Notes: generated by a model not told the origin, from the sequence alone. A stretch of DNA of 64,000 nucleotides from Odobenus rosmarus divergens (GCF_000321225.1 NW_004450266.1:9698319-9762318); one strand, 5' to 3'; counted from the stretch's first letter, positions 1 to 11,574 are shown. Made by a program: numbers and translations.

Positions 1-693
1 CAATGTCCACAATAGCCAAACTGTGGAAAGAGCCAAGATGTCCATCAACAGATGAATGGATAAAGAAGATGTGGTGTATATATACAGTGGAATATTATGC
101 AGCCATCAAAAAGAATGAAATCTTGCCATTTGCAATGACGTGGATGGAACTGGAGGGTATTATGCTAAGCGAAATAAGTCAATCAGAGAAAGACATGTAT
201 CATATGACCTCACTGATACGAAGAATTCTTTATCTCAGGAAAGAAACTGAGGGTTGCTGGAGTGGTGGGAGGTGGGAGGGATGGGGTGGCTGTGTGATAG
301 ACGTTGGTGAGGGTATGTGCTATCGTGAGCTCTGTGAAGTGTGCAAGACTGTTGAATCATGGATCTCTACCTCTGAAGCAAATAATACATTATATGTTAA
401 AAAAAAAAAAGAAGATAAAGAAGAGGATAGCAGGAGGCCAAAAATGAAGGGGAGGAAATCGGAGGGGGAGACGAACCGTAAGAGACTATGGACTCTGAAA
501 AACAAACTGAGGGTTCTAGAGGGTAGGGGCTTGGGAGGATGGGTTAGCTTGGTGATGGGTATTAAAGAGGGCACTTTCTACATGGAGCTCTGGGTGTTAT
601 ATGCAAACAATGAATCATGGAACACTATATCAAAAACTAATGATGTCATGTATGGTGATTAACATAACATAATAAAATAAAAGAAAAAAAAGA
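1..693 (+). mobile_element. LINE-1 3' end (ORF2 C-terminus plus 3' UTR), cut by window edge
   Basis: The first ~235 bases encode the C-terminal tail of L1 ORF2 (residues such as [30 protein letters not shown]). An L1 3' UTR follows, ending in an AATAAAATAAAA tail near 670-693. The 3' UTR contains a block (about 250-410) with a 'ctgtgaagtgtgcaagactg' motif that is absent from the L1 copies at 36568 and 57186 but present, reversed, in the copy at 54121. This copy therefore belongs to a different L1 subfamily from those two. The element continues beyond the left edge, so its full length is unknown. The frame runs on into the UTR to 662, which has no functional meaning. Confidence 0.9.
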
Positions 694-815
694 GTACACT
701 TATCACGAGCATTGAGTAATATATAGAATTGCTTATTGCACACCTAAAACTAATATACACTGTGTGTTAACTACACTGCAATTAAAATAAAAAACGTAAT
801 TAAAAACAACAACAA
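694..815 (+). mobile_element. Second, older LINE-1 3' terminal fragment
   Basis: Motifs of another carnivore L1 3' end ('tgcacacctaaaactaatat', 'tgtgttaactacactg') are followed by 'attaaaataaaaaacg'. The fragment lies directly downstream of the tail of the preceding L1, so either two L1 3' ends abut or the first element inserted at the edge of the second. A similar fragment lies at 11575-11698. Confidence 0.75.
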
Positions 816-1614
816 CTACATGACAAGGCATTCGAGGTCTTCAGGATCTAGATCTTGCCTGCCTGCTAATGCGTGGTGCATCTCTACACGTTTCAGCTAA
901 ACTAAACCGCTTGCTGTCTTCCATAAGTGTACCATTCCTCTCAACTCCATTCCTCTGAACAAACCGATGTCATTTTTGAAAATGGGGAAATCAGATTGAA
1001 TTATTTATTAATTTTCTTCTAGCTTTGAAATCCTACTGTTCTGATAACCGACAATCACATAAGTAAGAGGTGAAATGGGCATCTTCTTCTGTTATAAACC
1101 TCTACATCCTTACTTTCCACAATGTCCATTCCATCAAGGCCAGTTTCAGTGCCCCAGATCAAGAAACTGGAAAACTGCCTTTCCTAAAAGTTGGCTCAAT
1201 CTGTTGAACTTTCCTATTCTATACTATACCCCCTCTCTATGGCTCTAAATCCACTCTTTACTTCCTTTTATATCCAGCTATTAGCACACAATGAAGAGCC
1301 CAGCCTTTTACAGTGAGCCTCCTTGTGACTTCTCCAATATAGAAACCATTTTATTTATATTTGCATTCTGTCCCTTCCAGAAATTGTCCACACCTCCAAT
1401 GATATCACTGCTTTGCATTCTATAGTCACATAACACATCTGAAAGTGTCTTTAACTTGGTCTTGCTTGAAATGTGCACTCACCTTCTGTGCACGTATTAA
1501 CTGAACAACGCTCAAGACCCGATCATCTTTTACTAGCCCTTTTTCCAACTTCCACACTCTCCTGTTAGAAATAATCTTTCTAGTCTCTCTTTCCAAAATG
1601 TTCCCACTGCTTTT
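816..1614. other. AT-rich non-coding stretch
   Basis: I see no gene, recognisable repeat or structural signal here. Only short random open frames occur. Confidence 0.6.
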
Positions 1615-1630
1615 TAAAATATACATGTCT

Positions 1631-1822
1631 TTTTTTTTTTAACATTTATTTATTTTAGACAGAGAGTAGGGGAGGGGCAGAAGGAGAGGAAGAGATTCCT
1701 CAAGCAGACACTCTGCTGAGTGCAGAGCCAGCGGCTGATCTGGATCCCAGGACCCTGAGATCATGACCTCAGCCAAAACCCAAGAGTCTGGCACTTAACC
1801 GACTGGGTTGCCCAGGCGCCTC
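1631..1822 (-). mobile_element. Carnivore tRNA-derived SINE, reverse orientation
   Basis: Read on the minus strand, the head 'ggcgcctgggcaacccagtc' is followed by the 'gatctcaggatcctggg'-type core and CT-rich body, ending in a poly(A) tail that appears as a T tract at 1631. Flanks 1615-1630 and 1823-1838 form an imperfect 16-base target-site duplication (TAAAATAT.CAT). Confidence 0.9.
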
Positions 1823-1901
1823 TAAAATATGCATTTCTATTACTATCTATACTCTTAGGAGAGGGGATATGGGAATCTTTTTATTAAGATTACTTTTTTC
1901 T

Positions 1902-2077
1902 CAGGCACCTGAGTGGCTCAGTTGGTTTAGGGTCTCCGGCTCAGGTCAATTCCAGGGTCCTGGGATCTAGTCCCACATGGGTCTCCTTGCTCAGCGGGGA
2001 GTCTGCTTCTCCCTCTACCTCCTGCTCCCCCTGCTTGTGCTCTCTCTCTGACAAATAAATAAAATCTTTTTTAAAAA
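1902..2077 (+). mobile_element. Carnivore tRNA-derived SINE
   Basis: The head 'caggcacctgagtggctcag' begins at 1902 and the tail 'acaaataaataaaatctttt' ends near 2077. Flanking 'attactttttt' copies near 1889 and 2078 are the likely target-site duplication. It lies 80 bases from the reverse-oriented SINE at 1631-1822. Confidence 0.92.
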
Positions 2078-2085
2078 ATTACTTT

Positions 2086-3120
2086 TTTTTCTAAAGTCCA
2101 TTTGCTGACCATAGCTCCCTATTAGTAGCAACTTTACAATACCGGTAAGTAACAACTTTCTAACAGACTGGTAAACAATTCTAGAGTCCTTTATTATCCC
2201 TTTCATAGGCTGTTAAGAGGTGAAGCAGCTACAAAAATTTCTTCAGAATTCTATTGACTGAGAACTACTGAACTCAAATTCAAGAACAAAAATTTAACTA
2301 CTGTATATGTTTAATCTAACTGAAGACTTTTATCTTCCTTAATTTTCTGCCTGTATTTTCTAAAACTGGACTTTTTTTTGAAAAAGAAAGTGAAAGGAAA
2401 GTTATGAGAACCTTCTGGAGCTGCTGCTGTCTGGAACAGTCTGCAAGCATCACTCATCTTTATCAGTTTACTATCTAAAACATAATTTCTGCCCTTTAGT
2501 CTGGATTTCATTCTTTAAAGTTGGAATTCTCTACAATTTGGGACAATACTGCTACCTCAGTTCAGTATTTCCAGCTGTAATATGGATACTTGCTAATATA
2601 TTTTTAACTATGTGTGTTTTACATGGGCTATCACATCTAACCTTACTATATTAAATCCTTAAGTGCTATAAATAACCCTGCATAATATATAGGCACATAC
2701 ACACAAACACACATACACTCCTCCCACATACATCAAAAAAGAAAAAAAAGCAAAGAAAGAAAAGCCAGAAGGCAAGCTGGGAAAAGGAGAAGATGGGAGC
2801 AAGAAAGAGAAGATTAAGAGAAACAAAAGAAGGATTCTCTACAATTTGACAGAATAATTATTAAAAAAAACCCATACCTATAGTGATATTGTCTTACTAA
2901 AATAAGAAATATAAATAAGCCATCATTTATTGAATCCCTGATATGTTCAAGCTACTAAATTAGACTACAATATTGATTTTTGTTTTTCAAATATAGAAGA
3001 CCTAAATAAATGTAATTATTGGTTTTCTTTTAAAGTTCTATCACACAGACTTGAATTGTCTTTCATATTTTCAACCTCTTTGTACATTCTCAAAAAATCT
3101 GGATGCAGTGACAGTGAATT
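2086..3120. other. Non-coding stretch with purine-rich tract
   Basis: No gene is seen. A short CA-rich patch at 2690-2720 leads into a purine-rich tract (AAAGAAAG/GGAGAAG type) at about 2735-2850. Confidence 0.55.
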
Positions 3121-3137
3121 TAAAATGTTGATGTTTA

Positions 3138-3331
3138 GGGGTGCTTGGGTAGCTTAGTCACTTAAGCATCTGACTCTTGATTTCGGCCCAGGCCATGATC
3201 TCAGGTTGTGAGATCGAGCCCCACTTTGGGCTCCATGCTCAGCAAGGAGTCTGCTTCTCTCACTCTCTCTCTCCTTCATCCCTTCCCCTGCTCGCTCTTT
3301 CTCTCAAATAAATGATAAATCTTAAGAAAAA
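3138..3331 (+). mobile_element. Carnivore tRNA-derived SINE (diverged copy)
   Basis: The head is mutated ('ggggtgcttgggtagcttag'), with a body in 'gagtctgcttctct' and a tail of CAAATAAATGATAAATCTT. The flanks at 3121-3137 and 3332-3348 form a 17-base target-site duplication (TAAAAT[G/A]TTGATGTTTA) with one mismatch, which defines both ends clearly. Confidence 0.93.
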
Positions 3332-3348
3332 TAAAATATTGATGTTTA

Positions 3349-4556
3349 CACCTAAATCAGCATTAGGTTTGAGAGAAGAATCGATACCATGAACTTTATC
3401 TGTATTTCCAAAGCAGACTATGAGTTACAGTAGTTGTAAGAAGAGCAAAACTGCACCCATGGTGTCACCTATGATGAGAAAGATGACAGGACAGCTTCAC
3501 TTCACCAGGGGGTGAAATGCATGGATGTTGGGCTGATTTTAAGAGCCATACTTTCAAAACAATGCACAGAATAAGCAAATTTAGTGTAGGTAGTCCAGAA
3601 AAGTGTAACCAGAGAGCTATATTACCCATTGGAGGAGCTGTTGGAAGTTCTGGGTTCATTTCGCTGGAAGAAAAAGCTTGGGGTCCATGAGAATTGTTTT
3701 TGTTTTTGTTTTGTTTTTTGGTTTTTCAGATCCAAGAGGGAGCAGAAAAAGCAGGAACAATGGGAGAAGGCTATCCATATTCTTCTTTTGACTTCGATTT
3801 CAAACAAATTTGCCACAAATGGAATGAATTACCATGGGAGCTATCAATCATTCCTCAGATGACTGCTGTATGAAGGAACAATTTATTCAAAATAATTTTT
3901 ATAATCTTTGAGCTGCGAAAGGACTGCTGAGGTAATGTGATTAGTGCCACACTGTTCTTGCCCTTGCGTTCTGATTAAAGCCCAAATTTATAGTAACAAA
4001 TGTCTTTCTAGTATTTGGAGGCGGGAGAGAAAAACGGTACAAAAATTCAGGACACTAAAATAAACTGGTCAGGTCCATCAAATTATAAATTCTTAGAGTC
4101 AAGAATCATCATCCTAATGTCTTCATTATCCAGTGCCCACAGTAGGGCCCGGTAAATACTGGTTGCAACAAGCTGAGCTCATGGACACATTCCATTGCTT
4201 TTTCAGGTTTCTGCTTGTATAGGCAATATTCTCCATGAAAATGGGAAATCCCTCTCATAATATTTGTAGTAGATCATTTTTAAGTATGTGTTTTTGTTTA
4301 TTTTTTTTTACAGTATTGCTCCATTTTAGCAGTAGAAATCTTTGGTGCTATTGAGCACAAAGGATCTTTCTCGGATCTGAATCCAGCAACCTTACCTGGT
4401 TTCTTCCTCCCCTTCGTCACTATAGTTTTCTCTCATGACTGATCATCCTCTGCTTGGACAATGACAGCAAATGCCCAGCAGATTTCCCACTCTCCAGCCT
4501 TTCCCAGTTAACTCCATGAGATCATGCCATGTCATGTTCCTATTTCAAGAACATTA
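3349..4556. other. Non-coding stretch
   Basis: No gene or repeat is recognised. The opposing open frames around 3622-3862 are short and have no recognisable protein content. A T-rich (GTTTT) patch sits at about 3697-3726. Confidence 0.5.
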
Positions 4557-4559
4557 CGG

Positions 4560-4786
4560 TGGGCATCCAGGTGGCCCAGTTGGTTGAGCCTCTGACTCTT
4601 GGTTTTGGCTCAGGTCATGATCTCAGAGTCTTGAGATCAATCAGCCTTTGGCTTTGTGCTCAGCAGGGAGTCCGTTTGGGATCCTCCCTCTCCCTCTTCC
4701 CCCCCACCACCCGGCCCACACACAATGGTCACTCTCCCTTACATATATAAATAAATTAAATAAATAAATAAATCTTAAAAACAAAT
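4560..4786 (+). mobile_element. Carnivore tRNA-derived SINE
   Basis: The head 'gggcatccaggtggcccagt' and core 'ggctcaggtcatgatctcag' are followed by a C-rich body and a tail of AAATAAATTAAATAAATAAATAAATC. Its 'gatctcagagtcttgagatc' core variant indicates an older subfamily than copies with 'gatcccagggtcctggg'. Confidence 0.92.
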
Positions 4787-4789
4787 TTA

Positions 4790-6282
4790 CCACTGGTTCC
4801 TCCACTACCTACCGACAAGGTTAAATCCCCTTAGCATCACAATAAAGAAAAAAAAAGATTTCTCAGACCTCTGAGCTTGCTAGGATGTTTTTCTTCAACT
4901 TGTCTTTCTGTGAACTACTCATACTTTAAGGCACAGATTTTATGTCCTGTTCTGTACAAACTATCCTACCTTTCTTCCATAAGGTAGAATTCATATCTCC
5001 CTTTATAGTTTTCTCATGGAATTTTGTAATACTTTGTTTCTTTAAATTTTGATTCTTTGGTTTGCACATACAGATTACCAATTAGTATTTACTGAAAGAA
5101 TGACTTTCAGTAAATGAAAGTTTGAAGTAAACCAACATGGTCACAAAAAATGAAAACTAGGAATAATGTTAATCTCTCTCATTCCCCTCCAACAATATGT
5201 GCCCAAACCTAGAAACACTTCAATGTTACAGTGATTTTTACTGCTGCATAGTGATCCATTTAAATTGTATTTTTAAAAAGCCCACACTTTTTTCTCTTTT
5301 CATATTTTGCATAAGAATGAAGCACAAAACAGATTTTTCAGAGCTATGATTATGCTGACACTGAAGCTAAACAACACATAAAAAACACTAGTTGGAAATC
5401 TTGGAGATTTTGTAGTTATTTTATGTTTTAATTTTCAATCCTCTCTATATCCAAGTTGATCTCTAATAAATTTATGAATACTGCTGCTGTCTGTATTACT
5501 GCCCATTACTGAATATTTTTAGCTAGTATACAAACTAATCATAAGACATGGTGAACCATCACAGAGAATACAACAAATATAATCAAGGCTCTGTTCAAGC
5601 AGTTCCCCAAATCTGGTTTATCCTTTCTAAGATGCTCAATATTGGTGTAGGTGAAGTGGATGACCACATGTTTACCACTTCCAAACTCTTTCTTTGTTCA
5701 AACTGTGATGCTAAAATGTGCTTTTCTTCACATTCTTAGTTGCTGTGTTTCATAACTCTGACTTTTATTTTTCTTTACTCCTATAGATGACTGGTCTAGC
5801 TCCCATCCTGCCATTGCCTTTAGAGACAACATCCACAAGCCCTCAGTCATTCATCACTACTTTCATTAACACTCTGACCAACTGCCTGACTGACATAAAA
5901 TTACTCTTAAAATAACTTACAAAGCACAAGACATGGAATTAAAGGTACAATAGGGAAGGAGAAGATAAAAGGGAAACTAGCACAACAACTGAAGCCTTAA
6001 CTGAGAGATGGAGCAGAGATCATGTTGCTACCAAATAAGTAAAAGCATGAATTCTCGCCCTCACCTCCTCCTTTAATACTCCTAAAAGTAATTATCAGAT
6101 AACACCATTATTGGATGCAGTAACCCTCTCCAATTAATCCCATTCAATCATGTGACTTTATTTCCAGACAGTTCTGCACTAATGACACCTTCTTGCAGAA
6201 ACTTCCAGGGAAGTCAGTCACCTTCACTCTCCTCCGAGGGTGGTTTCTAGCAAGTTCAAAAGTTCTCTTTACTCTGAATCAG
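4790..6282. other. AT-rich non-coding stretch
   Basis: I see no gene, RNA gene or clear repeat in this interval. Open frames are at most about 60 codons. Confidence 0.5.
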
Positions 6283-6872
6283 AGTGTAATGGGCTGAATT
6301 CTGTCCTCTTAAAATTCATGTGTTGAAGTTCTAAACCCTAGTACTTTCTAACATGAATGTGTTTGGAGAGATCTTATAGCGAGGTAATTAAGGTTCAGTG
6401 AGGTCACTGGGGTAGAACCTAAACCAGTGTGACTCATGTCCTTTTATTTATTTATTTTTAAAATTCATGTTCTGTGTTCTTGACTCTGTCCTCTTGTCAT
6501 TCTTATTCATTAGAAGATGTTCTTTCAACCTGCTTCATGCCCATAAAAAAGTTGAGGGCCTAAAGAGTTCTTCTCATTTTGAACTGTCTCTGCTCCTTAT
6601 ACTTAAAGTTGGTGGTACTTTAGCAAATATTTGTCTTAAAAATGTAACTCGTGTCTTCATAAGAAGAGATTAGGACACAGACACACACACAGAGGAATAA
6701 CCACATGAAGACAGAGGGAGAAGAAAGCCATCTATATGCCAAGAAAAGGGCCTCAGAAGAAACCACCCCTGATCTCAGACTTCTAGCCTCCTGAACAATG
6801 AGAAAATAACTTTCTGTTGATTGAGCCACCAGGTCTGTGATACTTCATTATGGTAGCCCTAGCAAACTTACA
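6283..6872 (+). mobile_element. Ancient MaLR-type LTR, split by an insertion
   Basis: Characteristic blocks include 'attcatgtgttgaagttcta' (6318 onward), 'cacagacacacacacagagg', 'tgaagacagagggagaagaa', 'gatctcagacttctagcctc' and a 3' end 'atggtagccctagcaaactt'. These match the solo-LTR consensus of the ERVL-MaLR class as I recall it. The LTR is interrupted between about 6443 and 6642 by foreign sequence. No internal retroviral genes are present. A related LTR lies in reverse orientation at 40896-41556. The exact subfamily name was not verified. Confidence 0.75.
6443..6642 (-). mobile_element. Small retroposed insert inside the LTR, source unknown
   Basis: This ~200-base segment interrupts the LTR. 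On the plus strand it begins with an A/T-rich 'ttttatttatttatttttaa' tract, as expected for a poly(A) tail read backwards. Its flanks resemble each other ('gtgactcatgtcctt' near 6429 and 'gtaactcgtgtcttc' near 6645), consistent with a decayed target-site duplication. The body is not a SINE or L1 that I recognise; it may be a short processed-transcript copy. Confidence 0.5.
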
Positions 6873-7942
6873 TGGAGATAAATAGGTTGCTTATTGATAA
6901 AACACTTTTTAAAATAGTTACTGCAGTGGGTTTTGGCTAATTTGATCTGGTTCCTTCTTGGTATAATTGGCATGACTTTGCAACTCCTCTCCTACCCCTT
7001 TTTAAATTTCAACCAATTACAGATTTGTTGCTGATAAGTTGTTGGGTGCAATATAAGAATGAAAACAAGTCCTTCAATCAGCAAATGTCAAGTGCCTGCT
7101 TTGATCAGGAAAAGTATGAAGCAAAGAGATGCTGTAAGTACTTCCTGTCAAGTCAAACTCTGGAAGAGGAGCCCAGGGTGGGTGGGGGGGTGGTAGCGTG
7201 AGGACAACAGCAGTATATTGTAAGGTTAAAATTGTGACATAGTTCCTGTCCTGTTTTTGAGAATGTACAATATTGTGGGTGACAGAAATGAAGAGAAAAT
7301 AGGCCACTAAATTCCACATAACCAATACTCTCCCAAATTCATTATTGTACAGCACAGGGTTGTGTTTCAAAAACAGATTAGGATGTTGCTTTAAAATGAC
7401 ATTTAAAAAAAAGAAAATTAAAGAAGGAAGAGGAGGGGAGATTAAGAGAGAGAGGGAATATGTCTTCATATTGCATATAAGGAAATTATAAAATTAGCAG
7501 GAAATACAAAAGATCTACAGTATCCCCAGGCTGCTTTCCCTTAATGACATTTTGATGTGGGCCCCTGAATAAAATGGATTTCCCATCAGTTTTCATTTGT
7601 CAAAATTCTTCTTATTCAACAACTAGGTACTACTGTCCATACAGCCTCTCCTCTATGGAACTTTCATAAATTTGTCAGAATTTCTTGTCTCATCATCTTT
7701 TCCACAGTACTTTGGACATACCTATACCAATTTCTGCTAAACTGCATTCCAATTGCGGCTCTCCATTTGACTATAAGCTGAAGGGTACAACTTTAAGTCT
7801 GAAGTAACAATTCAGCAAATAAATGACTAGAATGACCAAGTAAGGAATATAGAAAGTGGATATTTTTAGAGCTCAGCCAAAAGGGAAAAATAATTTTTTG
7901 AATACTTCATGATGAAAGTACATTTGTACTGAATTTTGAAAA
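6873..7942. other. Non-coding stretch
   Basis: No gene is recognised. The 131-codon reverse frame at 7074-7469 has no familiar domain, and its composition follows the local AT and proline-coding CCC tracts. I regard it as chance. Confidence 0.45.
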
Positions 7943-8899
7943 ACTGTGGACCCTTGAACAGTGTGGGATTCAGGGTGCTGACTCCATGCCCAGCTGAAAT
8001 CCAAGTATAAGTATTGACTCCCCCAAAACTTAACTACTAATAGCCTACTATTGACAGGGAGCCCTACCAATAACATAAACAGTTGATTAGCACATATTTT
8101 GCATATTATATACATAATATATACTGTATTCTTACAGTAAAGCAAGTTAGAGAAAAGGCTATTAAGAAAATCATAAGGAAGAGAAAATACATTTACAGTA
8201 CTGTATGGTATATTTATTGAAAGAAATCAGCCTATAGGCGGCCTCTGGGCCTCTGTAGCAGTAGCATAGCGCCTGGACCCAGGATGGCGATATTCCACAG
8301 CAGGTGGCTTCAGTTCTGCAGTGGCAGCCGCAGGATAGGCCCTCTGGCAGTGACAGTGGCCTGCAGGGTCCATACAGATGCCCATCTGCCTGAAGTTGTA
8401 CCACTGGTCCATGGCTTTTGGCAGCTGTGGCCACATGTGAGTATACCGGCCCCCAGTGGGCCTGAGGCCAGGGCACCATGGCGAGGAGGGACTGAAGCCC
8501 ACAGCCACCCAGCAGAAGAAGAACATGAAGCACATGAAGAACCCAGGAGGCGGGGGCACCAGGGTCACCACACCCCCTGTGCTGTGCCATCCCTGCCCAC
8601 GGGGTGCCTTCCTCCACTTCAGCCCAGCCTCCTGACCATTAGCCGCCCAGTGCTCCATCCGTTAAACCACCCATTGGCACAGAAGGGGGCCTGGGGGTCG
8701 CTGATGGCATCAGAGGGCCTCCCGAGATACTCAGAGGTCAGCAGGTACAACCTCCATGTCAGTCGCCTTTGATTCAGCCCCGTGGAGGCTGAGGTAGGCA
8801 ATTGTAAATAAATGCCTTATGACTTCTTAAAACAAAACAAATCACCCACATGTAAGTGGACCTGCACAGTTCAAACCTCTGTAATTCTTGGGTCAACTG
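7943..8899. mobile_element. Tigger-type (MER2-like) DNA transposon, carrying a GC-rich insert
   Basis: The left end ('ggacccttgaacagtgtggg') and the right end ('tgcacagttcaaacctctg', then 'cttgggtcaactg') are inverted counterparts of the terminal repeats of TcMar-Tigger/MER2-class elements. Internal 'taactactaatagcctac' and 'acataaacagttgattagca' also match that class from memory. The AT-rich halves, 7943-8228 and 8842-8899, are separated by a GC-rich block described as a separate entry. No transposase reading frame survives. Confidence 0.8.
8229..8838 (+). pseudogene. Probable processed pseudogene of an unidentified gene, nested in Tigger element
   Basis: A markedly GC-rich block sits inside the AT-rich Tigger element. 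Its right end carries an AATAAA-like motif ('gtaaataaatgcc', about 8804) followed roughly 20 bases later by 'aaaacaaaacaaa', resembling a polyadenylated transcript end. Short 'aaatca' sequences flank both ends. Those features argue for plus-strand retroposition of an mRNA. Open frames of 140-160 codons occur on both strands (8284-8772 plus; 8171-8658 minus), but I cannot assign any of them to a known protein. The minus frame contains a hydrophobic run (GFFMCFMFFFCW) that could be fortuitous. Alternatives are a processed non-coding RNA, or an L1-mediated transduction. Confidence 0.5.
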
Positions 8900-10669
8900 A
8901 AATATGATGAGATTGAGTGACACTTAGGAGTATTCATTCATTCCCAAATATTCAGTGGGAACCCATTTGCATGGGGGATGGTTTGGAAGTAAAATTATAC
9001 AAGTTTAGTAAGATTTTTTTTAATTAGGAAAAAATAATAGGAGAAAAATATATAAAAAATGAACTTAAAGGGAAATTCTTTATCATCGTGACCTTCAGTG
9101 TATACTTACTATACCTCATTGTTTTCATTCTACACTTTCAAAACAAGCAAGTATTAAATCAGTGCTAAACCTAACACTCAAATAAATTCAGTAGGAGCTG
9201 TACAACTCTGAGCTTAATTGAGATATTTAAGATGCTCAATGCTACTAAATTAACGTTCTTTAATTTTTTGTTTTAAACTTAAGATATGCATGTACACATT
9301 AAAATTTCATGATATGTGCATGTCCATCCATAAATGTTTCATGGCGTATTAGAAAGCATGATTATAATTCCCTTGGCTTAAAAGGGAAATGTCATATTAT
9401 CATTGTGTCCTTGTTTTTACACCAAGTATCATGCTATATTAAAATAAAAGAAATGTTGGTTAAATATGTATTGTTTTGGGGAGAATGTTACATCTTCAAA
9501 GCACAGACCTAAACTGACCCTTGTATTGTCCCTCTCCAGTAGATACTATTATATGACTTAGTTTGGAAAAACTAAGACAAAAGTTTGGTGACTTTAATAC
9601 ATTAAGAGGACATTACCATTGCACCTGTCAGGATACAATATCCTGATCTTGTCATCCATTCAATGATGTTAAAGTCATTCATCATTGATTCTCTATCTCC
9701 CCATCTGTAAAATAAGTGAGTTATCCTAAAATCTAGTCAACAATAACCACTAAAATCTTCCTAAAGCTGATACTCTGGTTTATTTATGCATTTAGTTATA
9801 TAGACCCAACTTTGTACTATAAGGTACTTTTAGGTGTCTAAATTTATGGTGAGAGTTATATTATCTTTTCTTTTCAATTAAAAATAGGTCTTCATCTGAG
9901 AGCTCTGAAATATGAAAAATTAAGACTAATGTGAATGGTTAAATTTTTTTTTGAAAAATACAAAAAGCTTTTATAAATAGTTGGGCTCCTCTGGTAGTAA
10001 ATATGTATATTTGAGAGCTTTTTCTTTAAAACAAAACTATCAATGTGTCTTTATTTCACTTCTTATTAGTTATTACTTAGAGTAAAAATAACAATAACTT
10101 CTGGCATATACATAAAACATTATAGTTCCAAAATTGCTTTCATATATGTTTTTTTTTTGATCCTAACATCTTGATTCTTGCGAGGTAGGAATCACCTCTT
10201 TGTTTTATGCCTGATTTACAAAATAGACAAAATAGAGCCCAAAATAGAGATAAATGCTGAATCATGTGAATCCAAACTTCTGCTTCAATGACCTTTCCTC
10301 TGTAATAAAAACAATATAATAATATCAACATCCACAATGAGTTAAAGGAGCAACTAACCCTTATATGGTGTTTATTACATGCCAGCTGCTTATTTTCCAA
10401 ATGAGGTTTGTGTGTGTGTGGGGTGGGGGGGATGTGTGCGTGTGCATAATCTATTCCTCCTAACGGCTCTCTCTAATAGGTTCTCAAGTACTCTGTTTTA
10501 TAGATAAGGTAATTTAGGAATAGAAGGATTACGTAATGCTCCAAGTGGCACAGCTGATAAGTAATGGAGCAGAGATTTAAATTCAAAACTCAGGCCATCT
10601 AGCTTCGGTCTATTTGCCTCTCTATATTAGCATAAATAATTATTATTCATTTAGTATATGGTAATTTCT
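8900..10669. other. AT-rich non-coding stretch
   Basis: No gene is seen. A GT-rich patch ('gtgtgtgtgtggggtggggg') occurs at about 10409-10445. Text near 10480-10620 ('agataaggtaatttaggaat', 'ccaagtggcacagctgataa') resembles a decayed reverse MIR, but the match is weak. Confidence 0.45.
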
Positions 10670-10679
10670 AACACTTTTT

Positions 10680-10705
10680 AAATGTTTTTATTTTTTAAAA
10701 AGATT

Positions 10706-10736
<31 letters not shown>

Positions 10737-10908
10737 TGTGATTGAAAGACAGAGAGAGAGAGCACAAGCAGAGGAGAGGAGCAGAGGGAGAGGGAGAAGC
10801 AGACTCCCTGCTGAACAGAGAGCCCAAAGTTGGGCTTGATCCCAGGACCCTGGGATCATGACCTGAGCTGAAGGCAGATGCTTAACAACTAAGCCACCCA
10901 GGTTCCCC
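10680..10908 (-). mobile_element. Carnivore tRNA-derived SINE, reverse, with long TTTA tail
   Basis: The minus-strand head 'ggggaacctgggtggcttag' ends at 10908. The poly(A)-side tail appears as (ATTT)n at 10707-10736. AACACTTTTT at 10670-10679 and 10909-10918 is the target-site duplication. A second reverse SINE follows immediately. Confidence 0.92.
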
Positions 10909-10918
10909 AACACTTTTT

Positions 10919-11115
10919 TTTAAGAGAGAGAGAAAGATTGCATGCGTGTGCAAGTGGAAGGGGAGGGGCAGAAGGCGAGGGAGAGAAAAAAATCTTAAGT
11001 AGATTCCACATCCAGTGCAAGCCTGATGCGGGCTCAATCTAACCACCTGAGATCATGACCTGAGCTGAAATCAAGAGTCATAGGCTTAACTGGCTGAGCC
11101 ACCCAGGCGCCCCAA
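10919..11115 (-). mobile_element. Carnivore tRNA-derived SINE, reverse, abutting the previous one
   Basis: The minus-strand head 'ggggcgcctgggtggctcag' ends at 11115. The core 'gatctcaggtggttagattg' is diverged and the body 'gaatctacttaagatttttt' is degraded. It lies in the same orientation and directly next to the SINE at 10680-10908, giving a tandem pair. It appears older than its neighbour. Confidence 0.9.
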
Positions 11116-11574
11116 GTATTCAGTAATTTTTAAATATGCCAGGCATTGTTCTAGACTCCATAATTAGGTAATTCCAGGTTCTTCTGGAGGTACAAAGACA
11201 TAATCCCTGCCTTCAAAGATTTAGAGTCTGGTAAGTGCTAGGTGATTACCACAAACTACTTTTAAATGAAATATAATCACAGGTTAAAATGTATAAATTA
11301 GGATGTATTAAATTAAAGTGACAATGATTATTTGGATACATAGTCAATCCAAAAGAAACATATTTCTTATGGTCACAATGATCAGCAGGAAAAGACAATG
11401 GACCAGGGAGTAAGGAGATATGCCAGAACAATGGCTGGATATTGATCCATTTCTCCTCTCTTCATTAAGAAAAGTTACCAATAGTTCATTGAGACTAATT
11501 GATTCATTAAAACTAATGTGACAATAATATACAATGTATAATATTCACATTGACTTAGAAAATGAAGTTTACAT
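11116..11574. other. Non-coding stretch, possible ancient repeat
   Basis: The segment 11140-11235 ('gccaggcattgttctagact' ... 'atccctgccttcaaagat') resembles a widely dispersed old mammalian repeat whose family I cannot name with confidence. The rest is unremarkable. Confidence 0.4.

Noticed and set aside
3..662. 219-codon frame as a possible gene
   Set aside because: The first ~80 residues are the L1 ORF2 tail and the rest is translated L1 3' UTR.
7074..7469. 131-codon reverse frame
   Set aside because: No recognisable domain; composition follows local base composition and no supporting gene signals are visible.
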